Assembly (NCBI RefSeq): GCF_027887165.1
Contig: NC_077235.1
Span: 51,733,895 to 51,797,894, forward strand
Direction of reading: 5' to 3'
Origin: Monodelphis domestica
Lineage: Eukaryota; Chordata; Mammalia; Didelphimorphia; Didelphidae
Length of the DNA stretch: 64,000 nt
Of the stretch, positions 1 to 10,695 are shown one piece after another (positions within the stretch are counted from its first letter, which is position 1; every line of letters begins with the position of its first letter). The notes under the pieces were generated by a model. It searched no databases, had not been told where the DNA came from, and saw only the letters and a program-made list of their open reading frames with translations. Both the position numbers and the translations under genes were made by a program.

Positions 1-310
1 TGCTAGAAGGAAACTAGAAAGCCTTGCTAAAGATTATGGAGTCTTGGGCAAGAAAATGAATACCTTATGGGCACAGGTGGAATTTTCATCACTGCTGCCT
101 ATCAAAGGCAAGGGATTCAAAGGAGAAAAGCAGATTTGGAAAATGAACACTGGTTAAAAAGATCATGTCTGAGAATAGGCTTTGGATTTATAGACTGCAG
201 TGTAAAATATAGGAATGACAGGTTCCTGGCCAAGGATGGAGTTTACCTAACAAAGGCTGGCAAGAATGCATTTCCTTAAAGTCTTGCAAATGTAATAAAT
301 AAAGGCTTTA
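1..310 (+). mobile_element. CR1/L3-like LINE relic, ORF1 esterase-like C-terminus
   Basis: The frame 67-279 ends in a block (FGFIDCS, then DGVYLTKAGK, about 175-270) resembling the last conserved block of the esterase-like (SGNH hydrolase) domain in ORF1 of CR1/L2/L3 LINEs, where an Asp-Gly-His/Tyr-Leu motif precedes a Gly. The upstream part of the domain is missing and other frames are broken. Seen: the motif. Inferred: the family. A chance match in a short frame remains possible. Confidence 0.4.
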
Positions 311-455
311 AAGTAAAAAGGAATGGAGAAGAAGAAAAACTATCTTTATACAAATATATATAACATATATTATGTATGTCATATACACATCCATCTTAAC
401 TATAGAAGTAACTATAATATTGGAAGAACAGAAGTTGAAAAATCTTCAAGTTGAC

Positions 456-800
456 AAAAGATAGATCTATCACATTTAAAATTCTCTACAACATAGCTCC
501 CACCTACTTTTACAATATTGTTTTGTACTGTTCTTTTAGATTTTTCCTCATTCCAGCTAAATAGGTTGTCTCCCAAGTCTGAAATGTACTCTTTCCTCAT
601 ATCCTTCTCTAAGAATCCCTAGCTGCTTTCAAAATTCAGCTGTTACCATCTCCTATCCAAAGCCTTTCCTGACCTTTCTATTTGTTCATGTTTGCTATCT
701 CTTAGAGTTAATTTTGGACTACTTTTGCACATATTTTGTATTTACTTCACAGAATCTGTCTCCCCAAAGAGCTCCCAAAGCTTAATCCTCAAAAGAGTCA
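456..800 (+). mobile_element. L2 LINE 3' portion
   Basis: It reads in the order of the L2 3' end: text for 'CTC-CC-CCTAC', then CCTTCTCTAAGAATCCCTAGC with TTCAAAATTCAGCTG, then AAGCCTTTCCTGACC. Diverged and without the terminal TGAATGAA-type tail. No coding capacity. Confidence 0.55.
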
Positions 801-879
801 CTTGAATGCTCTTTCTAGAGACTCTCTCTCTCTGCTCTACATTGTTCTAGAGATATGCTTAATTCTTTCAATCAGTCCC

Positions 880-1176
880 AATACATTTCCTGAACTAGAG
901 TACTAGACATTCTCATCTATAAAGTGGGTGGGCCTAGTTGGTTTCTGAGGTCTCTTCCAGCTTTAGATTTAGGATCTTATGTGTAATCGTGAGCAAGTCG
1001 TTTCTTAGGACTTAGTTTCCTCCTCTCTAAAATGAAGACTTTCAGCTAGATGTCTGCTAAGGTATTTTCTAGTGACTTCAAATATGGCCTCAGATACTCA
1101 GTGACTATGTTACTCTGGTCCAGTCACATAATCACTTTCATGTTCTGTTTCCCCATCTGAAAAATAGCATCTACCT
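880..1176 (+). repeat. MIR-type SINE fragments (two)
   Basis: Two adjoining MIR cores: 880-1075 with the 'CTCATCTATAAAGTGGG ... CTCTTCCAGCTTTAGA' signature, and a second beginning near 1077 that is cut at CTACCTCACA by the LTR at 1181 and resumes at 1726. Confidence 0.6.
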
Positions 1177-1180
1177 CACA

Positions 1181-1725
1181 TGTAACTTCCTGTAGTTACA
1201 TCTTAAAATTCTCATGGGTGGACACCTGAGAAGGAGATTGGAAATTGAGGGAAAACAGATAGAGAAGAGAGAGAGAGAGAGATAAAGGAATAAAGACTCA
1301 GAGACAAGGAGTTTAGAAATATGGGCTACATCTTGGCATGCCCCTCTGATGGTATTGAGAGAGGGCACTACATGTGCCTTCAAACTTTTATTGGAGAGTT
1401 TAGGAATGTGGAGTGGGAGGTAGCTAATGAACATGTGACATGGCATAGGTTTTAACATTGGTTCAATTGACAATCACATAATCAAAGAGGAGGAGGTTAA
1501 TCAAACATGTGACTTGGTAAGGAATGTGGTCTAACAAGGTGGGAGCTTTAGGACCCTGTGGCAAATAATGTCCTGCTCAGGAATTCTTTTGCCCTTTGGA
1601 ATGAAGATTTGGAAATACAATAATCAATAAGTAACACGACCATGAGTCTGGTATATGAACACATAAGATACAATATCAATACACCAATCATACTTCCAAG
1701 ATGCTAATATACCTGGTATGCTACA
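1181..1725 (-). mobile_element. Solo LTR of an endogenous retrovirus-like element
   Basis: The insertion starts TGTAAC and ends GCTACA (TG...CA) and is flanked on both sides by the same 5 bp, TCACA (1176-1180 and 1726-1730). The surrounding MIR resumes exactly after it, so target and boundaries are clear. A related but longer copy lies at 55993-56896 and shares ATAAAGACTCAGAGAC, the GTGACATG-ATAGGTTTT stretch and ATACAATATCAATACA. The minus strand carries an AATAAA inside (near 1390), which suggests minus orientation. There is no internal gag/pol sequence, so this is a recombined solo LTR. Confidence 0.8.
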
Positions 1726-1805
1726 TCACAGTATTGTTGTGTTGTGTAAAGCACTTTGTGAACCTTATGAAAATATATAAATGTAAGCTATTATTGTTAT
1801 TAATA
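1726..1805 (+). repeat. MIR remainder downstream of the LTR
   Basis: Continues the interrupted MIR: the 'GTATTGTTGTG ... AAAGCACTTTGTGAACC ... AAGCTATTATTGTTATT' end. It proves the LTR landed inside an older SINE. Confidence 0.65.
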
Positions 1806-2069
1806 TTTTATTTACTTATTTATGTCCTTGCATGATCTAAGATCTTATCACTGGCATGGCTACTCCCTCACCCAATGTAGACTGCAAGCACTCTGTGTTT
1901 TAGTAGAGTTATGATAAAGTGCCATATAAATGCAAGTTATTATTAATTATTGTTATGGTTTATTCAATAGAGGTATCTAGAAATTGTTTGATTGCTTCTG
2001 TAACTCCAAGAGATATCATCTGATGAAGATATCAGAACTTAGAGAATCATGTTGATTATATTAATTAGG

Positions 2070-2520
2070 GTTGGCCATTCTGTCCACCCCTTTTACAATG
2101 GTATAATCTGTTCTTGATGAAGTCATGCTTCTCTTTTCTGATTGATCACTACTTCTTTTTCCAGGTGCTCACTAAGTATCTCTTTAATAACCCATTTTAG
2201 AATTTTCCTAGGAACTGAAGTCATGGCTTATAGTTTGCAGACTCTTCTGTTTTTGGAAAACCAGACTAATCTTTGGAAATGATGTCCAGGATCCTTCTGG
2301 CAATATCATTTGTGCTCGTATGAATCACCAGAAGTGGGGGTAGTTATTCATTTCCACAAGTCTGAGAAGGCTCCCTGTTGGGAGGTCTTGAATACCTACT
2401 CCCAGGAAAATAGCAGACCTTGCTATTGTTATTTTCAGGTCCACAAACAGCCAGTTTGGTACCCCTGAGCAGGAAGTCACCAATCATCATTATTCTTCTT
2501 CCTGATCCTTACTGGATGAT
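2070..2520 (-). mobile_element. CR1/L3-like LINE relic with GDSL-esterase motifs from ORF1
   Basis: On the minus strand 2520-2280 encodes an esterase-like ORF1 segment: IGDFLLRGTKLAVCGP at about 2485-2440 (block I, GDSL-like, here GDFL) and IHTSTNDIARRILD at about 2330-2290 (the G/S-TND block). Plus-strand 2090-2265 reads as the reverse complement of CR1/L3 ORF2 text ('TTCTTGATGAAGTCATGCTT', 'CTAGGAACTGAAGTCA'). ORF1 and ORF2 pieces abut with the middle missing, so the copy is internally deleted. A stop and frame shifts make it non-functional. Confidence 0.6.
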
Positions 2521-2769
2521 CTCTCACCTGACAGCACCTGTGTGTACTTTATCTTTCCTTGGAGGATATGCAGCTGCTTCCTTCTCTTCAAGAAGGGGCT
2601 TCACATTTATTTTTCAGTCTCAGATGTACAGTGGTCCTCCTTCTCTTCTTTCTTTGTGTGACATTCTTTCATTCTCCAACCTTCTGATGGATCATATTTC
2701 CTCTTTCCCTCTTCAGAATCCTTTTATTCCTTTTTCACATTTAAGCTCCTATTCCATTAAAAACTAATT

Positions 2770-3275
2770 TAATTCAATGTACAAAAATCCATCTTCTCTC
2801 CCTCCTACCTTCTCCTTTCTCTTGAAAAAAGAAAAAGAAAACTCTTGTAACAAGGGCATACATGGTCAAACAAAACAGATTCCAGTAATGGAAAAAAATG
2901 TCTTAATCTGCATCCTGAATCTCTCTCCTCTTCTATTAGAAAGTGAATAGTATGTTTTGTTACAGTCTTTTGGAATCTTGGTTCTCTATTGTATTGGTAA
3001 AAGTTCTTGTCTTTCAAAGTTATTTGGCATCACAATGTTGTTGTTGCTATTATTGTATAAATTGTTATCCTGGTTCTGCTTACTTCTTTCTGCATCAATG
3101 CATACAAGTCTTTCTGGGATTTTCCTAAAACTTCATCATTTTTTACAACATAGTAGTATTCTATCACACTCCTATGCCATATTTTGTTCACTAGTTCCCC
3201 AATTAGTGAACAGCTACTTAGTTTACAGTCCTTTGCCACTATGTAGAGTTGCTGGGAATTTGAGTCCTTTTCTCC
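2770..3275 (-). mobile_element. L1 LINE fragment, ORF2 C-terminus and 3' side
   Basis: The minus strand at 3239-3030 encodes the L1 ORF2 tail pattern (ELVNKIWHRSVIEYYYVVKN ... LMQKEVSRTR). It is an older subfamily than the copies at 23, 39 and 63 kb and matches the style of the one at 43.2 kb. Confidence 0.65.
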
Positions 3276-3409
3276 TTTTTATGTGGGTGGTTAAGGCAAA
3301 ATGCTTGCCTTCCTCTTTCATTCTTTTTAAAAACTAAGGCACTCTTCATTGTTCCTGATGATCTGGGGTGTGGAAAATCATTCCCTAAGTGCTTTTACCT
3401 TATCTTCTG

Positions 3410-3655
3410 TGTTGCTGTGGCTGTTGTTCAGTTGGTTCTGACTCTTTATGACGCCTTTAGAGGTTTTCTTGGTAGATACTGAAGCCATGTCCTTCTCCAG
3501 CTCATTTTACAGATGAGAAAACTGAGACAAATGGAGTTATGTGACTTATCCTGGAGTTGTACAGCTAGTAAGTATCTGAGGTCAGATCAGAGCTTAGGTC
3601 TTGTTGATTCTGGTTCCAGTGCTAGATGATCTACATGGTACCACCTAGCTGCCCT
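3410..3655 (-). repeat. CORE-SINE with BovB/RTE-like tail (Mar-1-like)
   Basis: In reverse, the element runs from a GGCAGCTAGGTGGTACC head through a CORE region to a GAGCTGG-GAAGG-ACATGG segment and a tail resembling CAGAACCAACTGAACAACAG. Compare the plus-strand copy at 9505-9805. Confidence 0.65.
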
Positions 3656-3801
3656 AGTCTCTATGGGCATGTTGTATATTCTCCATAGAATGCAAGCTCT
3701 TTGAGGGTAGGGACTCCTTCATTGTACATATACCCAGCACCTAACATAGGGCCTGGCACATAGCAGGCACTTATCTTAACAAATGCTTGTTAAATAAATG
3801 A
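3656..3801 (+). mobile_element. L2 LINE 3' end
   Basis: Typical L2 terminus: GAATGCAAGCTCTTTGAGGG, CCCAGCACCTAACATAG, CTGGCACATAGCAGGCACTT, ending TTGTTAAATAAATGA. Confidence 0.75.
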
Positions 3802-3879
3802 TAATGCAACATAATGGAGGATAAAGTACAAAATCACAGCAGGGTCCTATAAGAATAATATCAAGCACCCCAAATTTCA

Positions 3880-4115
3880 GAGTAAGCTAAGGCTGGTGAG
3901 GAAAGCTAAGGATAACAAAAAGGGTAATTTAAAAAACCTTATTGTGAAAAACAGAAGAATCAAAACTCATTGCCATGGAGTGAATGAGACAATGATAACA
4001 GACAACTGGAAGAAGGCAGTGGGGCTCAATACTTCTATTGTTTCTGTTTTAATCATAGAGAAGAATGATTCATGGACTGGAAAGAACAGGAGATATACCA
4101 GCACTGAGCCCTGAG
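3880..4115 (+). mobile_element. CR1/L3-like LINE ORF2 fragment (endonuclease-RT linker)
   Basis: The frame from 3896 (KAKDNKKGNLKNLI ... DNWKKAVGLNTSIVSVLIIE) resembles the stretch between endonuclease and reverse transcriptase of CR1/L3 LINEs (K-x-K-x-x-x-F-K ... L...A..LN..F.SVF). Short and broken at both ends. Confidence 0.45.
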
Positions 4116-5215
4116 GCACTTTACACTCCAATTCTGTGATTCAAGCTCTCCTTAATTGCTTTCTCTCTTGTCTTTCTCATCCTTCTATCCACTCTTAATT
4201 CATTCAAGCTCATTTTTTTAAAATTAGCATTCTTTTTCTTTGATTCCTTTGATGGATCTTTAATGGGTATCCTCTCTCTGCTGGTAGAGATTACAATCTC
4301 TCCATGCCTTTTCATCTTGTGTGGCTATTGTCCACATCCTTCCAGAAATCCTCCATAGAGGATCTATCCAACAGTCTAGACACCTTTGAGTCTTTTAGCA
4401 TTTGGTGGGCACTAATAGATCATTTGTCATGGCTACCTGTTAAGTCTCCATCCTGGAACATAGCTGGGCCACCCCTTTCTCCAGTCATACATATCTTCAA
4501 TGATGTCTTTTATAAGACTTATTTTGTTTGTTTTAACTTTTCTTGATGCTGGCTGTTTTTACATTAGAGCCATTACTAAATATAATTCTCTTCCTTCTCT
4601 ACCTCACATGCTGTAGTGAGTCTTCCCTCATAACAAGAAAAAAAAGACTCATTAAGTAAATCTTTCTGACTTAAGTATGACATTTTATGTGATGCTTTAC
4701 CATCCATCCCTTCTCCCCCTTTTCCACTAGACGGATGGAGGGGCATTTCCTTAGCTCTTCTGGAACCAAAATTGGTTCCAATACAGTAGTTCAGTATCAT
4801 TTTATTGTTCTTTCTGCTTACATTGTTCATGCCACTTCTTGTAAGTCAATCCTTGTTGGTGATAAATGATGCCTTACTTATACTCACTCTGAATTTCTCT
4901 ATTAACTTTTGAGTTATCTTCAATTTGGATTTTTTTCTTTGTAAAAAACTTTTTTCAATGTTGATCCTTTAGAGATGGCGGTATTCCATAATTTGTAGCA
5001 TCACCAAGAGAATATTGATGCTAACTTGAGAATGTTGAATTCATGATAAAAATTTCTCCAATGCAGCATAGCCTGTTCACTTTCTTTTATTCAATTCTGG
5101 GGCTTATGTCTGTATAAGAAATATGCATTGATAGATTAAATCCTAAAGTTTGAGTGTGTCTTTCAGAAATCTTATAGTTTTCTACCATTTGGCCAACTAA
5201 AATTTATTATAGTTG
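4116..5215. other. Unassigned intergenic stretch
   Basis: AT-rich and without a convincing coding frame. 4240-4420 has a repeat-like texture (probably antisense LINE) that I could not assign. No promoter or RNA gene seen. Confidence 0.4.
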
Positions 5216-5217
5216 AT

Positions 5218-5405
5218 GAGGACAGCAGTGTGTCACAGTGGAAAGAACATGCATTAGGAATCAGAAGGTATGGATTCTAGTCCTGACTGTCAATAACTGA
5301 TTATATGACTTTGTAGTCCCTCTCTGGGCATTAGTTTTCTCATGTGTCAATTTAGGAAGTTGGATCCCCAGGGCTCCTTTCAGCTCTGACATGTTATGAT
5401 AAATA
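5218..5405 (+). repeat. MIR SINE
   Basis: GAACATGCATTAGGAATCAG, then ATTATATGACTTTGTAGTCC and CTCCTTTCAGCTCTGACATG follow the MIR order (head, CORE, tail). Confidence 0.65.
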
Positions 5406-6365
5406 TACCATGATAAAACCCTTTGGATTTGGAGGTGTCTTTCTTTAATGCTACTAGCTATAGCCCCCATTCCAGTATATTCTCCATAATGTTAACTCTG
5501 TCCTGTGATTATTAGTGCCCCAGTTTCATTTAACCAATTAACGTCCATTAATTTTTGCAAAGGGATATTTATGAGAAGAATAAAAGTTCCCCCAATACCT
5601 GGGGCCACAATCTCCTCTACACCACTTCAGTCCTCAGGGAGAGTGGGCTCAAACTCAAAGCTGTTTCTACAGAGCATGTGCCTCACCAAGTTTACTTAAA
5701 AATTCAGCATAGCTAATCGATAATTCACTGTAGGTCTCTCTTGGTGGTCTTTGATCTATATTGAGTCAAACAAGTCTCTTGGGACTTTGTTCCTTACCAT
5801 CTAGACTATACACAAAATCTGGCATGGTCTCTGACTCTCTGATCTTTGGTATGTCATTATTCAAATCTTTTTAAGTCCACAGGGTCATAGCAGTTTCTAA
5901 TATTCCTTCAGTTAAAAGTGGAAAGAATAGACATAATAGAGAAGGAACAACAGCAGGGTCATGTACTCAAAGGCTTCAAGATAGCAACCCCACTGGGGAG
6001 ACAAAAGTCTAAGCTTTCTTTCCTTATCAAGGGTTGGCAGTGGTCCTTCTCTTCTCACTTAAAGATATCCAGGCAAAAAAGAGGATGACTTCATTTTGTT
6101 TTTAGTGCCTTTCAAATACACCCAAGTTTTGGCTCTGCAGCCATTCAAAAGTGTGTCCCTTTCTCACGTGGTTAGCAAATGGGAACCAGTTATAGAATGT
6201 AGAATGTTTTGTGCTGTATGTGCTCCAAATAAGGGAGCAGGGCCTTCCTATAACATGTCACCATGCCTTTCTAGAAGCAGGCTCCATAGCTTCCTTCAAG
6301 TGGGCTAACAATAGGTAGAGACAACTGGCAGTGTCTGCTCTTGGGATAGCCCTCCATTGGTCAGA
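5406..6365. other. Unassigned intergenic stretch
   Basis: No open frame beyond 70 codons and no repeat that I recognise with confidence. A short Pro/Ser-rich frame at 5505-5699 has no family signature. Confidence 0.4.
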
Positions 6366-6369
6366 GAAG

Positions 6370-6562
6370 CCACCAATTTAAAGGTATTATTAGAAGGAGT
6401 GTGGTGTGTAGAAAAGAGTGTTAGTTTTGTAGCTGAGGACTTGGGTTCAAATTTAACCATTACCATTTATCCTGTGTCATCCGGTTTCCTTTTCTTTAAA
6501 ATGAGGGTGTTTAGTTAGATGACCCCTAGGGTCCTTTCCTGCTTTAGAGCTATGATTCTAAT
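6370..6562 (+). repeat. MIR SINE
   Basis: GAGGACTTGGGTTCAAATTT ... ATGAGGGTGTTTAGTTAGATGACC ... GCTTTAGAGCTATGATTC follows MIR end to end. Confidence 0.6.
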
Positions 6563-6654
6563 AGCTTGCTAACAGATGACAGGGAGAAGGTAGAACAGTT
6601 CGATTCTTTGTGCTTCTTGTTAGTAGAGGTAGAATTTAAATCTAAGGCAAAAAA

Positions 6655-6957
6655 ATCACAGAATCTTTGGAGTTGGAAGGGACCTCAGCAGCAATCCAAC
6701 CCATACCTGAAGAAGAACCCTCACTAAAGCATACCTGTCAAGTAGTCATCTGGCTTTTGCTTGAAGACTCCAGTGAGGAGGATCCTGGTGCCCTGAGAGG
6801 TAGCCCATTCTCCAGTGGAATAGCACTGACTGCCTCTTTGCAACATCTACTTCCCCACCCTCCACTGCCCTTAGTTCTACCCTCTGGGGCCAAGAAGAAC
6901 AAAGCTAAGTCTTCTCCCACAAGACTGCCTTTCAAACACTGGAAGATGGGAATTTGA
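6655..6957 (-). mobile_element. CR1/L3-like LINE 3' region
   Basis: The plus strand reads as the reverse complement of a CR1-type 3' end: ATCACAGAATCTTTGGAGTTGG AAGGGACCTCAG, then GTCATCTGGCTTTTGCTTGAAGAC, then TTAGTTCTACCCTCTGGGGCC. The same order is seen at 24035 and 47275. Both strands are open (96 and 65 codons), which is coincidental. Confidence 0.65.
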
Positions 6958-6984
6958 AATTAGGAAGACAACTTTATCTCACAA

Positions 6985-7335
6985 AATATCAAAGCTGAAA
7001 GGATACTTAGAGATCATCTTTCTAACCCTAGTTCTTTTGTAAAAGGGGAAACTGAGGCTTAGGGAAGGGGAGTGCCTTGCCTCAGGGCAAGTCATCCACA
7101 GAAGTAAAAACCCCAAGCCTGTTGGTTTCCTGTTCTTCCCATTACACACACAGAATCTGAGAGGGATCCAGCTAGGGAGACCCTTAGAGATAGTTTAGCT
7201 CAACTCCCTTATTTTCCAAGTGAAGAAATCCAAGCTCAGAAATGGGATGTGACCTGTCCAAGGTCACCCAGTGAGTTAATAGCAGAGCAGGGATTCAAAT
7301 GCTAGTAGTCTCCAGTGCTCTGTTCATTACAGAAT
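6985..7335. repeat. Two MIR-type SINE fragments in tandem
   Basis: 6985-7150 and 7150-7335 each run GGA-ACTTAGAGATCATCT ... GGGGAAACTGAGGCTTAGGG ... GTCA-CACAG-AAGT, i.e. reverse-oriented CORE sequence with the ACTGAGGC signature. Confidence 0.6.
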
Positions 7336-7665
7336 TGGTTGATTTGGTGTTTTAGAAAAAAGATGATTACTTATGAAGATCCAGTAGCAGCGAAGGCCCT
7401 GCCATCTGGCAATTGTCAGAGTGCTCATAAAACAGATGTACTAAAATTACATCTTCTTAAAGGTGAAGCTGTTTTGCATTATTTAGGGGAGAAATGCCAT
7501 CCCTTGGGAGACTGATTCAAGGAGAGGACTCTGGGAATAAAATGCCTGCCCTTCTCCTATTGGCTCAGATGCAACATGAATCTGACTTGCATTTTTGGAG
7601 GGAATTGGGGAGCTTTATCCTCAGAGTCAGTATTTAGGGGATCACAGACCATAGAGCTAATAAGA
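7336..7665. other. Unassigned intergenic stretch
   Basis: Nothing beyond short chance frames. Confidence 0.4.
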
Positions 7666-7670
7666 CCAGC

Positions 7671-7876
7671 TTTATTTTATTTTATTTTATTTTTAAACCC
7701 TTACCCTCTATTTCAGTACCAATTCTATGACAGAGGAGCAGTAAGGTCTAGGCAATGGGGGTTAGATGACCCGCCCAGGGTCACACAGCTAAGAAGTGTC
7801 TGAGGTCAGATCTGAACCCAGGTCCTTCTGTTTCTAGGCCTGCCTCTCAATCCACTGTGCTACCTAGCTGCCTCTA
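7671..7876 (-). repeat. Marsupial tRNA-derived CORE-SINE
   Basis: In reverse it reads GAGGCAGCTAGGTAGCACAG (tRNA-like head with promoter boxes) through to AAGGGTTTAAAAATAAAATA. The A-tail has become a (TTTTA)n tract at 7671-7692 on the plus strand. This is the commonest recent SINE of the window. Confidence 0.85.
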
Positions 7877-7944
7877 ACCCTGTCATTTTAAAGAGCAGGA
7901 AACCAAGGCCTTAAAGAAGGGAAGACAACTATATGAAGATCATA

Positions 7945-8058
7945 TGATCCTGGCCAAGTAATTTCTATTTAATGAACCTAAGTTTCCTCATCTGTAAAAC
8001 AATGAAGTTGGACTAAATAGCTTGCCTAAGGACTCTTCCAGCTCTAAATCTTATGAGC
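7945..8058 (+). repeat. MIR SINE 3' part
   Basis: GTTTCCTCATCTGTAAAACA ... GTTGGACTAAATAGC ... CTCTTCCAGCTCTAAATCTTATG. Confidence 0.6.
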
Positions 8059-8720
8059 CAATAATAAGGGAGAAAGAGAATAGCCAAGATGGTAAATCCA
8101 TGGACTCCCAATTCAGTTTTTTCCTCCAGATCAACTTTTTTCTTTGTTGTAGCTATTGTCGTATAAGAAATTTAAAAAACCTTTTCATTCAGAATTCAGG
8201 TAAAATGGACATTTTTAGGTATTTAGTGGAACAGGAAAAGGATTATATAAGGAACAACAGATCTCTCTTAAGTACAGTTTGCTTTTGATTTAAAGTATAT
8301 AGTAAAATAAGTCTGTAGTTTTTAAAAGATGTCCTGCTTGCCTATGCTTCTTTTTGATCTTCAAAAAGATGCCTTAATTGCCCTTGCAATAAATATACAT
8401 AGTCAAGGGAAGCAAACTACCACACTGGCAGTGTCCAAAATGGATGATTTATTCTGTACCCTGCGCTCATCACCTCCCTGAAAGATATGAGTTTTGGGTG
8501 TCTTTATTAGCTAAACTCAATGTTTTCATCAAAGAAAAAATGGTCTTTGCTCTGGATTTGACCAGAGGATGAAGAGATGAGTGGGTAACAGGTGCTACCC
8601 AGTGTTCTAATTTCTCTAGGTCAGTAGCACTGCCAAGAGTCTGCTTTAGCTAGCTTTTAAGAAGACTATGACTTTACCTGACTTTCCACTTGTCTCATAT
8701 TCTATCCAAAAAGAAGTAAG
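8059..8720. other. Unassigned intergenic stretch
   Basis: The frame 8022-8288 (88 codons) begins inside the MIR and has no domain signature. Otherwise featureless. Confidence 0.4.
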
Positions 8721-8724
8721 ACAA

Positions 8725-8860
8725 GAGACACAGTGAAGCCATAGAGGGAGGGCTGGTCTTGGAGTCACAAAGACCTGGGGTCAAGTCCTGCCTCTGCTTC
8801 TTACTAGCTGTGGGGCAATAGGCAAGTCACTTAATATGCAGGGTCTCAGAAATTCTTTGG
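8725..8860 (+). repeat. MIR SINE 5' part
   Basis: GGTCTTGGAGTCACAAAGACCTGG, CTTACTAGCTGTGGGGC, GGCAAGTCACTTAA. Confidence 0.65.
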
Positions 8861-9500
8861 AGTTGAAGATCTTCACTGTTGGAGGGAATTTCCACACTTG
8901 GCATTCCCCAAACTCAGGAAACACAGTTTAGGATTTTTTTTAAGTAAAACATGGGAAATAGACCATAGGAAGTCTTTCCCTTCATTCTTACGTGGAAGTT
9001 AACTTAGATGCTACTTGCTCTACTCAGAACTGATTATGGATTCTTATCTACTTTCTCCTCAGCCAGAGGACCAGTGGTGTCTGTGCAGAAATGTAAATAG
9101 AAATCCTTAAGTATTTTTTAGAGTATAGAAAAAGTTAACAGTGGGTCTATGCAGGCCATGGTGGATGAAGCATCATCCACCAGAAGCACTGTAGGACACA
9201 TCATCTGAAAAAGGGATGTGACAAGAGGGAACGATGACCAATAGATAGTTTTTGTGTTCCAGGGGTATCCATAGGGTGTTCATAGTGAAATAGAAAGTCT
9301 TCAGGATGTTATTTGGAGGGCTGATCAAGGCAGACTTGAACAAGGGCTGCACAGAATAAGAAAGTCTGGACAGATTGCAATCTGCCCCACTGGAGGGAGC
9401 CTCCATGTCCATAAGATCCATCCAAATAATGAAGAGTATTATAAAGCTCTGAATGAGAGTCTTGTAAGGGAATCTTAAGTCAAATCAACACTTACTGAGA
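8861..9500. other. Unassigned intergenic stretch
   Basis: A minus-strand frame at 9421-9173 (82 codons) is without recognisable motifs. No repeat identified. Confidence 0.4.
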
Positions 9501-9504
9501 ACCT

Positions 9505-9805
9505 ACTAATCATGAAGAGGATTAGCTAGGTGGTATAGAGCACCATGGACCTGGAGTTAAGACAACCTGAGTTCAAATTTTAGAGCTTGACAGGGCCTCA
9601 GTCCCAGGCAACTTAGTCTAATACCTTTAGACTCATATACTCACTAGTTTTGTGACTCTGGGCAAGTAACTTCACCCTGTTTGTCTCAGTTTCTTCCTCT
9701 ATAAAATGAGCTGGAGAAGGAAATGGCAGAACACTTTAGTATCTTTGCCAAGAAAACCCTGAACAGAGTAACAAAAAGTCAGACATGATTGAACAACAAA
9801 CTATG
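9505..9805 (+). repeat. CORE-SINE with BovB/RTE-like tail (Mar-1-like)
   Basis: Head GGATTAGCTAGGTGGTATAG, CORE TTTTGTGACTCTGGGCAAG, then AATGAGCTGGAGAAGGAAATGG and the tail AAAAAGTCAGACATGATTGAACAACA. The tail resembles the 3' end of BovB/RTE LINEs (GTCGGACACGACTGAG), which in known CORE-SINE biology means mobilisation by an RTE LINE. A 30-bp CCTCAGTCCCAGGCAACT stretch interrupts the CORE. Confidence 0.75.
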
Positions 9806-10084
9806 AATGAAAAATTGTGCTACATATTGTGGGGAAATATAAAAACTTATAGGCCATGGTCCCTATCATCAAGCACATTATACCAGTAACAGGACTGAAA
9901 AGAAACTTGACCCTGTTGTATTGGAGGAATCCAGTCATGTTGGATAGAATGAAGTGCTTTGAGAAAATGGTAGAGTGATCATTTTAAGAGAGGAAAATGA
10001 AAGCTAGAGAACAGAAGCTATGAGAACACTGACTGATGAAGAAATGTCTGGGAAAAAACCTTTTAATTCCCCTAGTCCTCAGTT

Positions 10085-10310
10085 TACTCCTCTGGAAAAT
10101 GTAGGTGTTAGATTTGATAAAATAGAAAGGGTATTAGGCTTATAGTCAGGAAATCTGAATCTGTGCCCTAGCTCCAATGTTCTAGTTGAATGATCCTAGA
10201 CAAGTTATTTCTCCTTCTGGAGGAGCTTCTTTATCTGTAAAACAAAGGAGTTGGACTAAGTTCCTTGGACTAAAAGTTCTTCCAGCTCTAAGTCCTATGA
10301 TCTAACAAGA
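10085..10310 (+). repeat. MIR SINE
   Basis: AGGGTATTAGGCTTATAGTCAGG, TCCTAGACAAGTTATTTCTCC, GTTCTTCCAGCTCTAAGTCC. The 280 bp before it (9806-10084) is unassigned. Confidence 0.65.
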
Positions 10311-10494
10311 AGGGAGCAGTCCAGATAGAGGATCCAAAGGGCAAAGAGTAAACCTACATAATCACCTAAAACCAGAAAAAGCCAGAATAGAAGGAGATTC
10401 TATGGGGTAGTTTAATGGCATAGGAGGGCCTGTGTCAAAGGTGAGCAAAAGAAAACAGAGGAAAACCAGTATTCCTATGGCAGGAAGGGCCAAG

Positions 10495-10695
10495 GACAAA
10501 ACTTGATGGATTGGGAGTCAGAAGACCTCAATTTAAATACTGACTCTTACTAGTTTTTAACACTGGGTGAGTCACTTAGATGGAACCTCAGGTTTTTCCT
10601 CTGTAAAATAGGGAAAATGAACTATCTCACAAGATTGTCCTAGGGAAAGAATGTTGTGAATCTTAAAGAACTATGGGAAATATGAGCTATTATTA
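10495..10695 (+). repeat. MIR SINE
   Basis: GGATTGGGAGTCAGAAGACC ... GGGTGAGTCACTTAGA ... AAAGAACTATGGGAAATATGAGC TATTATTATT. Confidence 0.65.
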
